The position numbers and the translations under genes are program-made. This document shows, in pieces, positions 1 to 7,935 of a stretch of DNA of 49,069 bases. The stretch is from the NCBI GenBank assembly GCA_035480775.1, contig DATIHK010000011.1, forward strand, positions 1-49,069. The letters are read 5' to 3'. The stretch is from DATIHK01 sp035480775 (GTDB taxonomy: Bacteria > Patescibacteriota > WWE3 > UBA101185 > UBA10185). The stretch's first letter is position 1. The number at the start of each line of letters is the position of its first letter. Below the pieces are notes generated by a model, which worked only from the letters and a program-made list of their open reading frames with translations, was not told where the DNA came from and did no database searches.

Positions 1-84
1 AAAACAATGAGTATGACGAAAACAAATACTATTTTAGATATATTTGAACTATTGAGCATGAATATAGTTATATTGTAACAAATT
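1..84. other. Window-edge stretch with no gene that can be decided
   Basis: Two plus-strand frames are open from the window edge, one stopping at 45-47 and one at 76-78. Either could be the C-terminal tail of a gene that begins outside the window and converges on the MBL-fold RNase. The stretch is too short and AT-rich to choose between them or to exclude plain intergenic DNA. Confidence 0.3.
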
Positions 85-1437
85 TTAAAACTCTAACTCT
101 TGATTTAACGTTGGAAGTGCAATATCGGTTAACATCAAATCGGTCTTAACTTTCTCAGATAAAGCACTTCGCTGAATATCTTCGCCGTGAGTCAAAATTA
201 GTTTCTTAACATTTTTGATATTTTTGAGCCAATGAAGAAGTCTTGGCTGGTCAGCGTGAGAGCTCATAGTTTGTGTATCGCTAACGTGTGCTTTGACTTC
301 AATATCAACTCCAAATATGTTCACTAATTTTTGACCTTCTAGCAAAGCGCGACCTAGAGTTCTTTCAGCCTGATAACCCACAATAAGTAAACGCGTAGAT
401 TCGATTGGCAAATAATGCATTGCGTGCTTAACTATGCGACCCCCAGTCATCATACCGCTTCCGGCTATAATTACTTTTGGAGCTTCTGATTGATCAATTG
501 CAGAACTTTCATGCGGGTTTTCTATGTTAACCAATCCAGTAAAACTAAATGGATCTGAAGATGCTAAATCTGCAGTTAATTCTGTGTTGTAATATTGGCG
601 GTATTTTTCAAAAACTTGTGTAGCTTTCTCACCCATTGGACTATCAAAATATACAGTAGTAGATTCTTTCACTTTGCCAGATTTTTTTAAATGCAAAATT
701 CGATGCAATATTTCTTGTGAACGCTCAATCGAAAACGCTGGAATTAATAGAGTTGCTCCATATTGCTCGATAGAATTTATTTCAGATTGAATTATGTCCG
801 AGGGATTGTCAGTAGGATGACTTTTATCACCGTAAGTAGATTCCATAACAACTACATCGCCATTGTCTATTAGTTCTGTAGCCCTAATCAAATCTTGTGG
901 AGTATTACCCAAATCGCCACTAAAAATTATTTTTTTAATTCCTTGCTGCGCACTTTGGTCTATGATCTCTAGACTTGCCGAACCTAAAATGTGACCTGCA
1001 TCGCGCATAGTGATATTAAAACTTCCAACAGTAAAACTAGTATCGTATTCAACAGTTTTAAATAATCTTATAATTTGATCAACGTCTTCATTTGAATACA
1101 ACGGTTTTTTGGTTAAATCTTCGTTATTAATTTTTGCACTATCTACTAACGAAATTTCTGTAAGATCTCTGGTTGGAGCTGTCATCCAAATATTCTTAGT
1201 AAAACCTTGGGCTATAAGCATTGGGAGTCTTCCGCAATGATCTAGATGAGCATGAGTTAAAATGAGTCCAGAAACTTTAGAACAATCACAAGCTAGTTTT
1301 GCGTAATTAAGATTTTCTAGTTCTTCGGCTCCTTGAAACATTCCACAATCGATTAAAATAGAATCACCTGAGTAAGATGTGAGCAAATAACAAGAACCAG
1401 TAACTGTTCCAGCTGCTCCTAAAAATTTCACCTTCAT
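85..1437 (-). CDS. Metallo-beta-lactamase / beta-CASP fold RNase
   Basis: This 450-residue protein belongs to the MBL-fold, beta-CASP RNA-processing group (CPSF-73/Ysh1-like bacterial exoribonucleases). The zinc-binding HAHLDH motif lies at residues 62-67, an SGDLG segment follows in the MBL domain, and the beta-CASP C-terminal motifs SSHAD (392-396) and THGE (around 416-419) are intact. It probably degrades or processes RNA in the cytoplasm. The length is usual for the family. The start is the first ATG; a weak -10 (GATAGT) sits 8 bases upstream, so the mRNA may be nearly leaderless. Bcp is encoded immediately upstream on the same strand, with a 12-base gap. Confidence 0.9.
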   Translation of the reverse strand: MKVKFLGAAGTVTGSCYLLTSYSGDSILIDCGMFQGAEELENLNYAKLACDCSKVSGLILTHAHLDHCGRLPMLIAQGFTKNIWMTAPTRDLTEISLVDSAKINNEDLTKKPLYSNEDVDQIIRLFKTVEYDTSFTVGSFNITMRDAGHILGSASLEIIDQSAQQGIKKIIFSGDLGNTPQDLIRATELIDNGDVVVMESTYGDKSHPTDNPSDIIQSEINSIEQYGATLLIPAFSIERSQEILHRILHLKKSGKVKESTTVYFDSPMGEKATQVFEKYRQYYNTELTADLASSDPFSFTGLVNIENPHESSAIDQSEAPKVIIAGSGMMTGGRIVKHAMHYLPIESTRLLIVGYQAERTLGRALLEGQKLVNIFGVDIEVKAHVSDTQTMSSHADQPRLLHWLKNIKNVKKLILTHGEDIQRSALSEKVKTDLMLTDIALPTLNQELEF

Positions 1438-1449
1438 ATTATTAGACTA

Positions 1450-1902
1450 TCATAGATTCATAGATTTGAGATCGGCAATAACTTGATCAGCGTGTGTAGT
1501 AGTATTAACTTTTTCATACTTTTTTTCGATTTTTCCTTTTGGATTAATGAGGTAGGTAATTCTATATACTCCGTCATACTCTTTGCCCATAAATTTTTTG
1601 CGACCCCATGCATTATAATCTTGAATAACTCTTTTATCTGGATCGCTTAATATAGTGAAATTTAGTTTATATTTGTCTGCAAATTTTTTATGTGAAGCTA
1701 CAGAATCTTTAGATACACCCAATATAACTACTCCTAACTTTTGCAATTCTTTAGTTGAATCTCTAAAGTTACAAGCTTCCTTAGTACATCCGGGCGTATC
1801 GTCTTTTGGATAAAAGTATAAAACAACCCATCTACCAAAATATTGGCTTAATGTATGAGATTTTCCATTTTGGTCTAAAAGTGTAAAGTCTGGTGCCTTC
1901 AT
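1450..1902 (-). CDS. bcp: Thioredoxin-dependent peroxiredoxin, Bcp/PrxQ type
   Basis: This 150-residue peroxiredoxin of the Bcp/PrxQ family reduces hydroperoxides at the expense of thioredoxin. The active site reads PGCTKEAC, giving peroxidatic Cys39 and resolving Cys44, the five-residue spacing typical of Bcp. The length matches the family. A TAAAAT box ends six bases before the ATG, so translation is probably from a leaderless mRNA. It lies just upstream of the beta-CASP RNase and may be co-transcribed with it. The hairpin at 1932-1976 insulates it from the gene upstream. Confidence 0.95.
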   Translation of the reverse strand: MKAPDFTLLDQNGKSHTLSQYFGRWVVLYFYPKDDTPGCTKEACNFRDSTKELQKLGVVILGVSKDSVASHKKFADKYKLNFTILSDPDKRVIQDYNAWGRKKFMGKEYDGVYRITYLINPKGKIEKKYEKVNTTTHADQVIADLKSMNL

Positions 1903-1931
1903 AGTTACATTTTATCATTTTTTATAAATAA

Positions 1932-1976
1932 AAAAGCGCCTGCTTCCACAAAAATTCTGTAGTAAGAGGCGCTTTT
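1932..1976 (-). terminator. Intrinsic terminator of the 1996-2769 gene
   Basis: Ten-base perfect arms, AAAAGCGCCT at 1932-1941 and AGGCGCTTTT at 1967-1976, enclose a loop of about 25 bases. On the minus strand the stem is followed by a U-rich run. It ends the gene at 1996-2769 and separates it from bcp. Confidence 0.85.
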
Positions 1977-1995
1977 GCTAGCTGATTACCCATGA

Positions 1996-2769
1996 TTAGA
2001 CGTGTAGCGGAAGCTGCTTTTCGTCGCCTTCGACAGTCCACCAGTTTGATCGAGCCATAACACCATACAATTGTCCGTCTTCACCTCGAATCCAAACGAC
2101 ACCAACTGGATCATTCTCACCTGGTTCCCAAGTTGCCGGTTCTTGCCCGTAAGCGCGCGCAATAAATCGCAAAAAGTGGCCAGGATCATCGGTGACAAAG
2201 TCCCAGTGACGCGCAAGTTCCAATTTTTCGCCGGGAAAATACTGATTCTCGCGATAGTGCCAGCTACTGGTCTTAAAGTACGTCCGCAAATGGTCTTCAG
2301 CGGGGCGTTCCATTCCACCAAACGTCTGTGAATTGGCAAGTTTGTAGCTGTCCAAATCTGGATAGCGATATCCGACATGATGCAGCTTTAGTCTTTGCTG
2401 CACAGTGTGGTACAAGGTGATCAAAGCAATAAGCTTGTCGTGTTCACCAGCCAGCTTGCTGACGGCGACGATAAAACCGTGTAGGCCGACGCCACCCATA
2501 AGACCTAAGCTGTACTTATTGTCTATTGGCGACATCACTAAAACACCATCTTCACCACCGTGCATCAGCACCATTTCTCCCATCTTGTGGTACGCCAGCA
2601 TCGGCGAAGAGGTCTTGGGATTCTCTGGTACGTTTCCGGCCCAGTTACCGTAAGGCAGCGATTCAATGCTGTTAGGACCAATATTGCAAACTGCTGTGTA
2701 GGTGTACAATTCCATAGCGCTGCAGACGTTCGCAGCAAAAGCATGGGCATTGCTAAGGTCATAATACAT
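1996..2769 (-). CDS. Unknown protein, 257 aa, GC-richer accessory gene
   Basis: I do not recognise this protein. The ATG at 2769 is preferred over an ATG 22 codons upstream because AAGGAG lies eight bases before it and a TTGCTT-N17-TATAAT promoter (2807-2835) sits right upstream. There is no signal peptide or membrane segment. The chain is rich in Trp, Tyr, His and Gly, with motifs such as MLAYHKMGEMVLMHGGEDG and YGVMARSNWW, which suggests a compact soluble domain. Codon use and base composition differ from the neighbours: 29 of 60 bases are G/C at 2161-2220. With its own promoter and terminator it forms a self-contained unit. Confidence 0.75.
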   Translation of the reverse strand: MYYDLSNAHAFAANVCSAMELYTYTAVCNIGPNSIESLPYGNWAGNVPENPKTSSPMLAYHKMGEMVLMHGGEDGVLVMSPIDNKYSLGLMGGVGLHGFIVAVSKLAGEHDKLIALITLYHTVQQRLKLHHVGYRYPDLDSYKLANSQTFGGMERPAEDHLRTYFKTSSWHYRENQYFPGEKLELARHWDFVTDDPGHFLRFIARAYGQEPATWEPGENDPVGVVWIRGEDGQLYGVMARSNWWTVEGDEKQLPLHV

Positions 2770-2806
2770 TGGAGTAGCTCCTTGGCTATTGGCGAATATT
2801 ACTGAG

Positions 2807-2835
2807 ATTATAGAGTAAAACTCGCCTCCAAGCAA
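2807..2835 (-). promoter_or_regulatory. Sigma-70-type promoter of the 1996-2769 gene
   Basis: On the minus strand, TTGCTT (2830-2835) and TATAAT (2807-2812) are separated by exactly 17 bases. The predicted start of transcription leaves a leader of about 30 bases carrying the AAGGAG ribosome binding site. Confidence 0.8.
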
Positions 2836-2858
2836 CCTATAGGATATTAGGCTGTATT

Positions 2859-3398
2859 TTAGGGATTTATAATTGAGTTGCTAAAAAGGCTCCAAACTTG
2901 CACATCTGTAGGCTCGGTTAAAGACAAGCAGGTCATTATTTCTTGATTTGTCTGACCGTTAGCATCTTTAAACTCTATTGAAGCAGTGGGTGATATCTTA
3001 TAACTAAAAGAAATTGGAGCTGCTTTTGTTCCAGAACATTGTGGGCCATTTGGATAATGAACCATTGAATAAACTTTTTGATTTGGCTGCAATCGATAAA
3101 TACTCACACTTGCTTGTCCTTGCTGACTAACGCTTATATTTTGCACAGTATATGTAGCATCAACAAAGTTATTACCAATAATTTTGCATTCTTTGTTAGA
3201 AATATTTTGAAGCGTCAAATTTCCATAAACATTACCAGCAGCATGCCCAATTTCAATTTGTGCAGAAAGATCGGTTGGACCACAGTATTGATCAGCAATT
3301 AATAATTTAGTGTTTTTAGCATCAAGATAATTTCCAATTGTGTAAGTTACGAAGATTAAAATTAATAAAATTGAAATCAGCCCTAGGGTTCTTTTCAT
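2859..3398 (-). CDS. Membrane-anchored extracytoplasmic protein, possibly DUF4232-like
   Basis: The 179-residue product has one hydrophobic N-terminal segment (about residues 5-25) and no other membrane span, so the rest probably faces outward. The exported part is a likely beta-sandwich with a pattern of Cys residues (QYCGPTDLS, NKECKIIG, GPQCSG, IMTCLS) that recalls DUF4232 domains; this family call is tentative. TATAAT ends six bases before the ATG, so the mRNA is probably leaderless. It is a single-gene unit. Confidence 0.7.
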   Translation of the reverse strand: MKRTLGLISILLILIFVTYTIGNYLDAKNTKLLIADQYCGPTDLSAQIEIGHAAGNVYGNLTLQNISNKECKIIGNNFVDATYTVQNISVSQQGQASVSIYRLQPNQKVYSMVHYPNGPQCSGTKAAPISFSYKISPTASIEFKDANGQTNQEIMTCLSLTEPTDVQVWSLFSNSIINP

Positions 3399-3456
3399 AA
3401 ATATATTATAACTTATTTTTAACTTAAGTTAATTATCTATTTAATAAATTATTTAG

Positions 3457-3462
3457 TACAAT
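3457..3462 (+). promoter_or_regulatory. Candidate -10 box for lysW
   Basis: TACAAT at 3457-3462 lies 35 bases before the lysW start, leaving a leader with AAGGAGG. No good -35 match is visible at 16-18 bases, so this is tentative. Confidence 0.45.
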
Positions 3463-3497
3463 ACTGAGAATTGACAATATGATAGAAGGAGGAGCAC

Positions 3498-3671
3498 ATG
3501 AAAACAGCGGTCTGTCCTGAATGTGAAGGTGGCAATGTTCCAGTTGATGGAGTCTTAGCTGGCGAACTCGTGGTCTGTCCAGACTGCGGTGTCGATCTCG
3601 AAGTGACTGCAGTGACTCCAAATGTAGTGCTCGAACTAGCTCCGCAAGAGGCTGAAGATTGGGGCGAGTGA
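3498..3671 (+). CDS. lysW: LysW-type amino-group carrier protein
   Basis: This 57-residue protein has the two hallmarks of LysW: a zinc-ribbon with CPEC (6-9) and CPDC (27-30), and the C-terminal EDWGE tail whose final Glu is the attachment point for the substrate amino group. In Thermus and archaea LysW carries alpha-aminoadipate or glutamate during lysine or arginine synthesis, after ligation by LysX/ArgX. None of the partner genes (lysX, lysZ, lysY, lysJ, lysK) is in this window. AAGGAGG lies five bases before the ATG. A strong hairpin terminator follows. Codon choice is GC-richer than in the core genes. It may serve another carrier-based pathway; the family call is firm, the role is not. 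Confidence 0.85.
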   Translation: MKTAVCPECEGGNVPVDGVLAGELVVCPDCGVDLEVTAVTPNVVLELAPQEAEDWGE

Positions 3672-3682
3672 GAGAAACAAAA

Positions 3683-3734
3683 AGCGGGTAGGAACCAAGA
3701 GACCACATAGGTTTCTGTAAGGTTCCTACCCGCT
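3683..3734. terminator. Bidirectional terminator between lysW and the DUF2795 gene
   Basis: Fourteen-base arms (3683-3696 and 3721-3734) form a strong stem that is AT-flanked on both sides, with TTTTT just downstream on the plus strand. It can end both converging genes. Confidence 0.85.
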
Positions 3735-3746
3735 CGCTTTTTCAAT

Positions 3747-3971
3747 CTATTCAAAACTTATAGTACTTAATTCTTGTGCTACATCTTTAGCAGTGTGAAA
3801 TTTTCTGTCGCTTAGCAAACGCAAAGAATCAAAAGTATAATTATCAGCCCTATTATTTTGTGCCGCACTCATAAGATCCTCTTTATATGCAGGATACTCA
3901 ACTCCTCCAAGATACTGCATAACGGCTGCAGGATTTACTTCTTCTTTATCTCTAACTGTATATGTTGCCAT
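3747..3971 (-). CDS. DUF2795 domain protein, 74 aa
   Basis: The protein matches the small DUF2795 family in its core (VNPAAVMQYLGGVEYPAYKE and the later LRLLSDRKFHTAKDVAQEL), with the usual Pro-x-x-Lys-x-x-Leu step and the terminal D-V-A-x-E-L helix. The family is common in bacteria and archaea; its molecular role is not established. Unlike most AT-rich genes here it has a leader with AAGGAGG ending five bases before the ATG. It converges on lysW and shares its terminator. Confidence 0.8.
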   Translation of the reverse strand: MATYTVRDKEEVNPAAVMQYLGGVEYPAYKEDLMSAAQNNRADNYTFDSLRLLSDRKFHTAKDVAQELSTISFE

Positions 3972-4059
3972 AGTACCTCCTTACAAGTTTATTTTTGCAA
4001 AACAGAATGAGAGTAATTTAAAAAAACGGTTAAAGTTTAGTTATAAACCAACTATATAG

Positions 4060-6285
4060 TTATTTAAGAAATTTTAATCTCAAACTATTACTAACAACGG
4101 ATACTGAACTAAAAGCCATTGCAGCACTGGCTATAATAGGAGAAAGTAAAATTCCAAAAGTTGGGTAGAGTAGTCCTGCAGCAATGGGAATACCAATAAT
4201 ATTGTAGCCGAACGCCCACCAAAGATTTTGTTTAATTATTTTAAAAGTTTGAGATGACAATTGAATTGATTCTACAACTTTATCAAGATTTCCTTTTACC
4301 AAAACTATATCACCGGATTCTATAGCCACATCTGTGCCGGTCCCCATTGCAATACCGATATCGGCTTGTACAAGTGCAGGGGCATCATTTATACCATCTC
4401 CAACCATTGCAACAATTTTGTGGCTAGTTTGGTTATTTTGAAGATCTGAAATTTTCTGAACTTTATCTGCAGGAAGTACTTCTGACAAAATTTCAGTGAT
4501 TCCAAGTTGTTTGGCAATTATTTTTGCGGTAATGTTGTGATCTCCTGTGAGCATAACAGGTATAATATTTAAGTCTTTAATCTTTTGGATCGTTTCATGA
4601 GCACCTTCTTTTATGGAGTCAGCGATACCAACAAGAGCTACATTCTCACCGTTTACACTTACATATGATACTGTCTGAGCGTTTTCACGAAGAATCTGGG
4701 CTTTGTCGCTAAAATCTTGTGGAATGGTTACACCGTTATCTGTCATTAATTTAAGATTTCCAATTAAAATAATTTTGTTTTGATACTTTGCTCTAATTCC
4801 AAATCCCGACATATTTTCAAAGTCTGTAATATCAACGCTTTGATCACCTTCTAAATGTCTTACAACAGCTTCTGCCAACGGATGATGAGACTTTTTCTCT
4901 ATACTATAAATAACTGACGAAATTAATTTAGCATCTTGATCTTTAGAAATTTCGTAACTTTTTACTTCAGGTTGACCTTTGGTTAAAGTTCCGGTTTTAT
5001 CGAATACAATGTAATCTAGCTGATGGGCTATTTCTAGTGCTTTAGCGTCTTTTATTAAAATTCCTTTTCTTGCGGCTTTGCCTGTTCCTACCATGACTGC
5101 AGTTGGTGTAGCTAAACCAAGAGCGCACGGACAGGCAATAATTAACACTGTAGTCGCAACATAAACTGCTAATTGTAAAGATCCGGTAGTAATAAACCAA
5201 AATGCAAATGACATCAGCGCTATTACCACAACAATTGGTACAAAAACAGAAGATATTTTGTCTGCAAGTTTTTGTATTGGAGCTTCGCTTCCTTGAGCTT
5301 CTTCTACCATTTTGATTATTTGCGCCAACATCGTTTGTGAGCCAACTTTTGTGGCTCTAAATTTAAAATATCCGGATTTGTTTATAGTCGCTCCAATTAC
5401 GGGTTGCCCAACTGTTTTTTCAACTGGTAGCGATTCGCCGGTAACCATAGATTCGTCTACAGCAGAGCTTCCTTCGGTAACTATTCCGTCTACAGGAATT
5501 TTCTCACCAGGTTTTACAATTAATATGTCTCCAATAATAACTTGGTCAACGGGAATCTTGATTTCTTTATTGTCGCGTACTACTAACGCATCTTTTGCTC
5601 CTAGTTGTACCAATGCTTTTATAGCGTCATTAGTTTGACCTTTAGCCCGTGCTTCAAGTAACCTACCTAATAATATGAAAAATACAATTATGACCGCAGC
5701 TTCAAAAAACACACTAGATTCACTTTGTACATTTTTAAAGGATGTAGGAAAAAATGTTACAACTGTCGAAAATAACCAAGCTGTGAATGTTCCAAGTGCG
5801 ACTAAAGTATCCATGTTAGCAGCTCTAACTCTAAGTGCAGCAAAGGCACTCGTAAAAAATTGTTTTCCGGCTACAAACAAAACTGGTGTAGCGATTAGAA
5901 ATTGAATAATAAAAAATACTGATCGACCGGCTATTTCTCCAAAGAGCATTTTAGGCATCCAAACCATAAAAATTAAAAATGGAATCGTAGCAATCCCACT
6001 AAAAACAACTAGTCTTTTAGTATGTTCGTATTCTTGTTTTTTCATCATGGCAGCATGATCGTGGTGACCAGAATCATTTACTAATTTATAATCTCCGCCA
6101 CTTGCCACTGTTTCTTGAAGTTTTAGGATTGATACTTGTGATTCGTCGTATTCAACCGTCATTTTTTCAGTCGCATAATTTACTGATACTGAAGATACTC
6201 CTGGTAAGTCGCCAACAAGAGTTTCGATTAAAGATTTGCACGAAGCACAATGCATTCCAACAACCGGTAAAATAGATTTTGTCAT
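4060..6285 (-). CDS. copA: Copper-exporting P1B-type ATPase
   Basis: This is a 741-residue copper-translocating P-type ATPase. In order it shows an N-terminal HMA domain with CASC (13-16), a short His stretch (GHHDH near 73-77), the TGES actuator motif (282-285), the CPC metal site in the membrane (385-387), the phosphorylated DKTGT (429-433), the HP nucleotide-domain motif (KSHHPLAEAV) and GDGINDAP. It exports Cu(I) from the cytoplasm. The start at 6285 makes an ATGA overlap with the stop of the upstream gene and has GAGGG in front of it; a longer frame to 6327 would lie inside that gene. It is the last gene of the csoR operon. Confidence 0.95.
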   Translation of the reverse strand: MTKSILPVVGMHCASCKSLIETLVGDLPGVSSVSVNYATEKMTVEYDESQVSILKLQETVASGGDYKLVNDSGHHDHAAMMKKQEYEHTKRLVVFSGIATIPFLIFMVWMPKMLFGEIAGRSVFFIIQFLIATPVLFVAGKQFFTSAFAALRVRAANMDTLVALGTFTAWLFSTVVTFFPTSFKNVQSESSVFFEAAVIIVFFILLGRLLEARAKGQTNDAIKALVQLGAKDALVVRDNKEIKIPVDQVIIGDILIVKPGEKIPVDGIVTEGSSAVDESMVTGESLPVEKTVGQPVIGATINKSGYFKFRATKVGSQTMLAQIIKMVEEAQGSEAPIQKLADKISSVFVPIVVVIALMSFAFWFITTGSLQLAVYVATTVLIIACPCALGLATPTAVMVGTGKAARKGILIKDAKALEIAHQLDYIVFDKTGTLTKGQPEVKSYEISKDQDAKLISSVIYSIEKKSHHPLAEAVVRHLEGDQSVDITDFENMSGFGIRAKYQNKIILIGNLKLMTDNGVTIPQDFSDKAQILRENAQTVSYVSVNGENVALVGIADSIKEGAHETIQKIKDLNIIPVMLTGDHNITAKIIAKQLGITEILSEVLPADKVQKISDLQNNQTSHKIVAMVGDGINDAPALVQADIGIAMGTGTDVAIESGDIVLVKGNLDKVVESIQLSSQTFKIIKQNLWWAFGYNIIGIPIAAGLLYPTFGILLSPIIASAAMAFSSVSVVSNSLRLKFLK

Positions 6286-7625
6286 ATAACCCTCACAGTC
6301 ACAGGTGGAACCATACCCATTGTGCAAGTAATTTTAAAATCTCCTTTTTCACGAGGAATAAATGCAATTTCGTTTAACCCTCTATGAAGTTCAAGCACTC
6401 CGCTAAAAAGCCCACGACCTACAGCAGCGTTAGCACATCCGCCTGCATCTACATTTAGTATTTGTAGTTTAGTTAATAACCCTTGTTTCACAGTAAAAAA
6501 TCTAGGAAGATATTGATACCCTGTCGCCGTTAATTCAATTGTTCTTGTCGGAACGGCTTCAACTGCTTTTTGTTTTTGCGGAAGTTTTATATCGCTTAAA
6601 CTTTTAAATCCTAAAGCGTTTAATTGAGAATTAAAACTAAAGACACCAAAAAATATAATTAACAAACCGACAGCATAATTAAATTTTGCAGTAAAAGCAG
6701 GTTTAGAATTTAACTTAATACTCGAAAAACTAATCGCTGCCAACATAGGCAAGGTTCCAAGTGCAAAGAAGAGCATAAATATAGCGCCTTTTATAAAACT
6801 TCCAGATGTAAGTGCAACTCCTTGTGCAATCAAAGTAAATCCACATGGAATAAAAAACGTTAAGCCACCTAACACCAGCGGCATAAATTTTCCGGAAAAG
6901 TTATTTTCGTCTGTTATTTGACCTGAAAATCTTTTAGGAATTCTGATTTGAAATCTCGACGCCCATTTAATACCTAGCATTTGCAAACCTATCAGAACCA
7001 TTACTGCTGCTACTGCTAAAGATAAAAATGCCGAAAAATTGGTAGATATTTTAAGCGTTCCGCCAATTACCCCTAAAATTCCACCTAAAACAGCAAAACT
7101 TATTAACCTTCCAATGTTAAAAAGTAAAAATGGTATAGATCTTACAGCAGCACTGTCACCAATGTATATTTCGTTCCACTTTTTTGTCATCGATAAAAGC
7201 AAACCTCCAACTAGCGCAGCACAACTTGAAATTCCTGCCACTAGACCCAACATAAAAAATGCCCCAATTGAAGAAGAGGCGTTGGCTGAAATATTTGCAC
7301 CTATATTTAATTTTTGAATTAATATAAATGCAATAAATATAAATGAAAATATTCCGAACGCTTGCAAAAATTCTCGTTTTTTATTTATTTGCGTTTTAAT
7401 AACAGTTGGAGAAAATATGTATCCGTGTTCTGAAAATTGCTCATTTAATTTATCTATACTAGGAAGCTCATCTGTATAAGCGACTTCAACACGATTTTGA
7501 GATATAAATGCTTTAACTTTGGTAATTCCTTGGTTCTTTAAAAGTTTTTTTTCTATTAATAATTCACAAGAAGCGCAATGCATTCCTTCGACAAAATATG
7601 TATGTTTTTTAGTGTATTCAGCCAT
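6282..7625 (-). CDS. HMA - UreH/DsbD-like transporter - cupredoxin fusion
   Basis: This 447-residue protein joins three modules. The first is an HMA domain (FVEGMHCASC near residues 12-21). The second is a six-helix membrane region of the sulfite-exporter/UreH/DsbD type, with paired Cys in GLVAGISSCAALVGG and GLTFFIPCGFTL. The third is a C-terminal cupredoxin-like domain ending FKITCTMGM, with Cys and Met placed as copper ligands and a further Cys at GGCANAA. Such fusions occur with CsoR and CopA in copper handling and may move copper between the membrane and an outer cupredoxin site. It starts two bases after the csoR stop. Confidence 0.8.
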   Translation of the reverse strand: MAEYTKKHTYFVEGMHCASCELLIEKKLLKNQGITKVKAFISQNRVEVAYTDELPSIDKLNEQFSEHGYIFSPTVIKTQINKKREFLQAFGIFSFIFIAFILIQKLNIGANISANASSSIGAFFMLGLVAGISSCAALVGGLLLSMTKKWNEIYIGDSAAVRSIPFLLFNIGRLISFAVLGGILGVIGGTLKISTNFSAFLSLAVAAVMVLIGLQMLGIKWASRFQIRIPKRFSGQITDENNFSGKFMPLVLGGLTFFIPCGFTLIAQGVALTSGSFIKGAIFMLFFALGTLPMLAAISFSSIKLNSKPAFTAKFNYAVGLLIIFFGVFSFNSQLNALGFKSLSDIKLPQKQKAVEAVPTRTIELTATGYQYLPRFFTVKQGLLTKLQILNVDAGGCANAAVGRGLFSGVLELHRGLNEIAFIPREKGDFKITCTMGMVPPVTVRVI

Positions 7626-7627
7626 GT

Positions 7628-7891
7628 TTAACTTACTTCATATAGAGTCAAAAGCTCTTTGACAGTTTTGTCTTCTTCTTTATTTTGAATCTGGTCAACT
7701 ACACACGTTTTTAGATGATTTTCCAAAATAAATAAATCCAATTTTCTTAAAGCCGTCTGAACTGCTCGCGACTGATGCAATATATCAACACAATAGTCTC
7801 CGCCATCTATCATGCGTTCTACTGCTTTAGTATGTCCTTGGATTATTTTTATGCGGTGAAGTGCTTTTGTTTTACTGGATTTATCTAGCAT
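7628..7891 (-). CDS. csoR: CsoR-family copper-sensing repressor
   Basis: This 87-residue all-helical repressor has the Cu(I) ligand triad of CsoR: Cys34, His59 and Cys63 (CVDILHQ and ENHLKTC). Apo-CsoR binds a G-tract pseudopalindrome and lets go when Cu(I) binds. Exactly such a site lies in its own promoter (7907-7919). It is the first gene of an operon with the HMA-transporter-cupredoxin gene and copA. The TAGCAT -10 box ends seven bases before the ATG, so the operon mRNA is probably leaderless. Confidence 0.92.
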   Translation of the reverse strand: MLDKSSKTKALHRIKIIQGHTKAVERMIDGGDYCVDILHQSRAVQTALRKLDLFILENHLKTCVVDQIQNKEEDKTVKELLTLYEVS

Positions 7892-7898
7892 GATACAT

Positions 7899-7928
7899 AT
7901 GCTAGTCCCCTACGGGGGGATGTGTCAA
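7899..7928 (-). promoter_or_regulatory. Copper operon promoter with CsoR-type operator
   Basis: Minus-strand TTGACA (7923-7928) and TAGCAT (7899-7904) are spaced by 18 bases. Between them lies a G/C-tract palindrome (CCCCTACGGGGGG on the plus strand, 7907-7919), the form known for CsoR operators. Repressor bound there would cover the promoter spacer, which implies copper autoregulation of the whole operon. Confidence 0.8.
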
Positions 7929-7935
7929 GAGAATG

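Noticed and set aside
2565..2805. Short frames on both strands within the 1996-2769 gene
   Set aside because: They lie inside a gene supported by promoter, ribosome binding site and terminator, and show no protein-like features.
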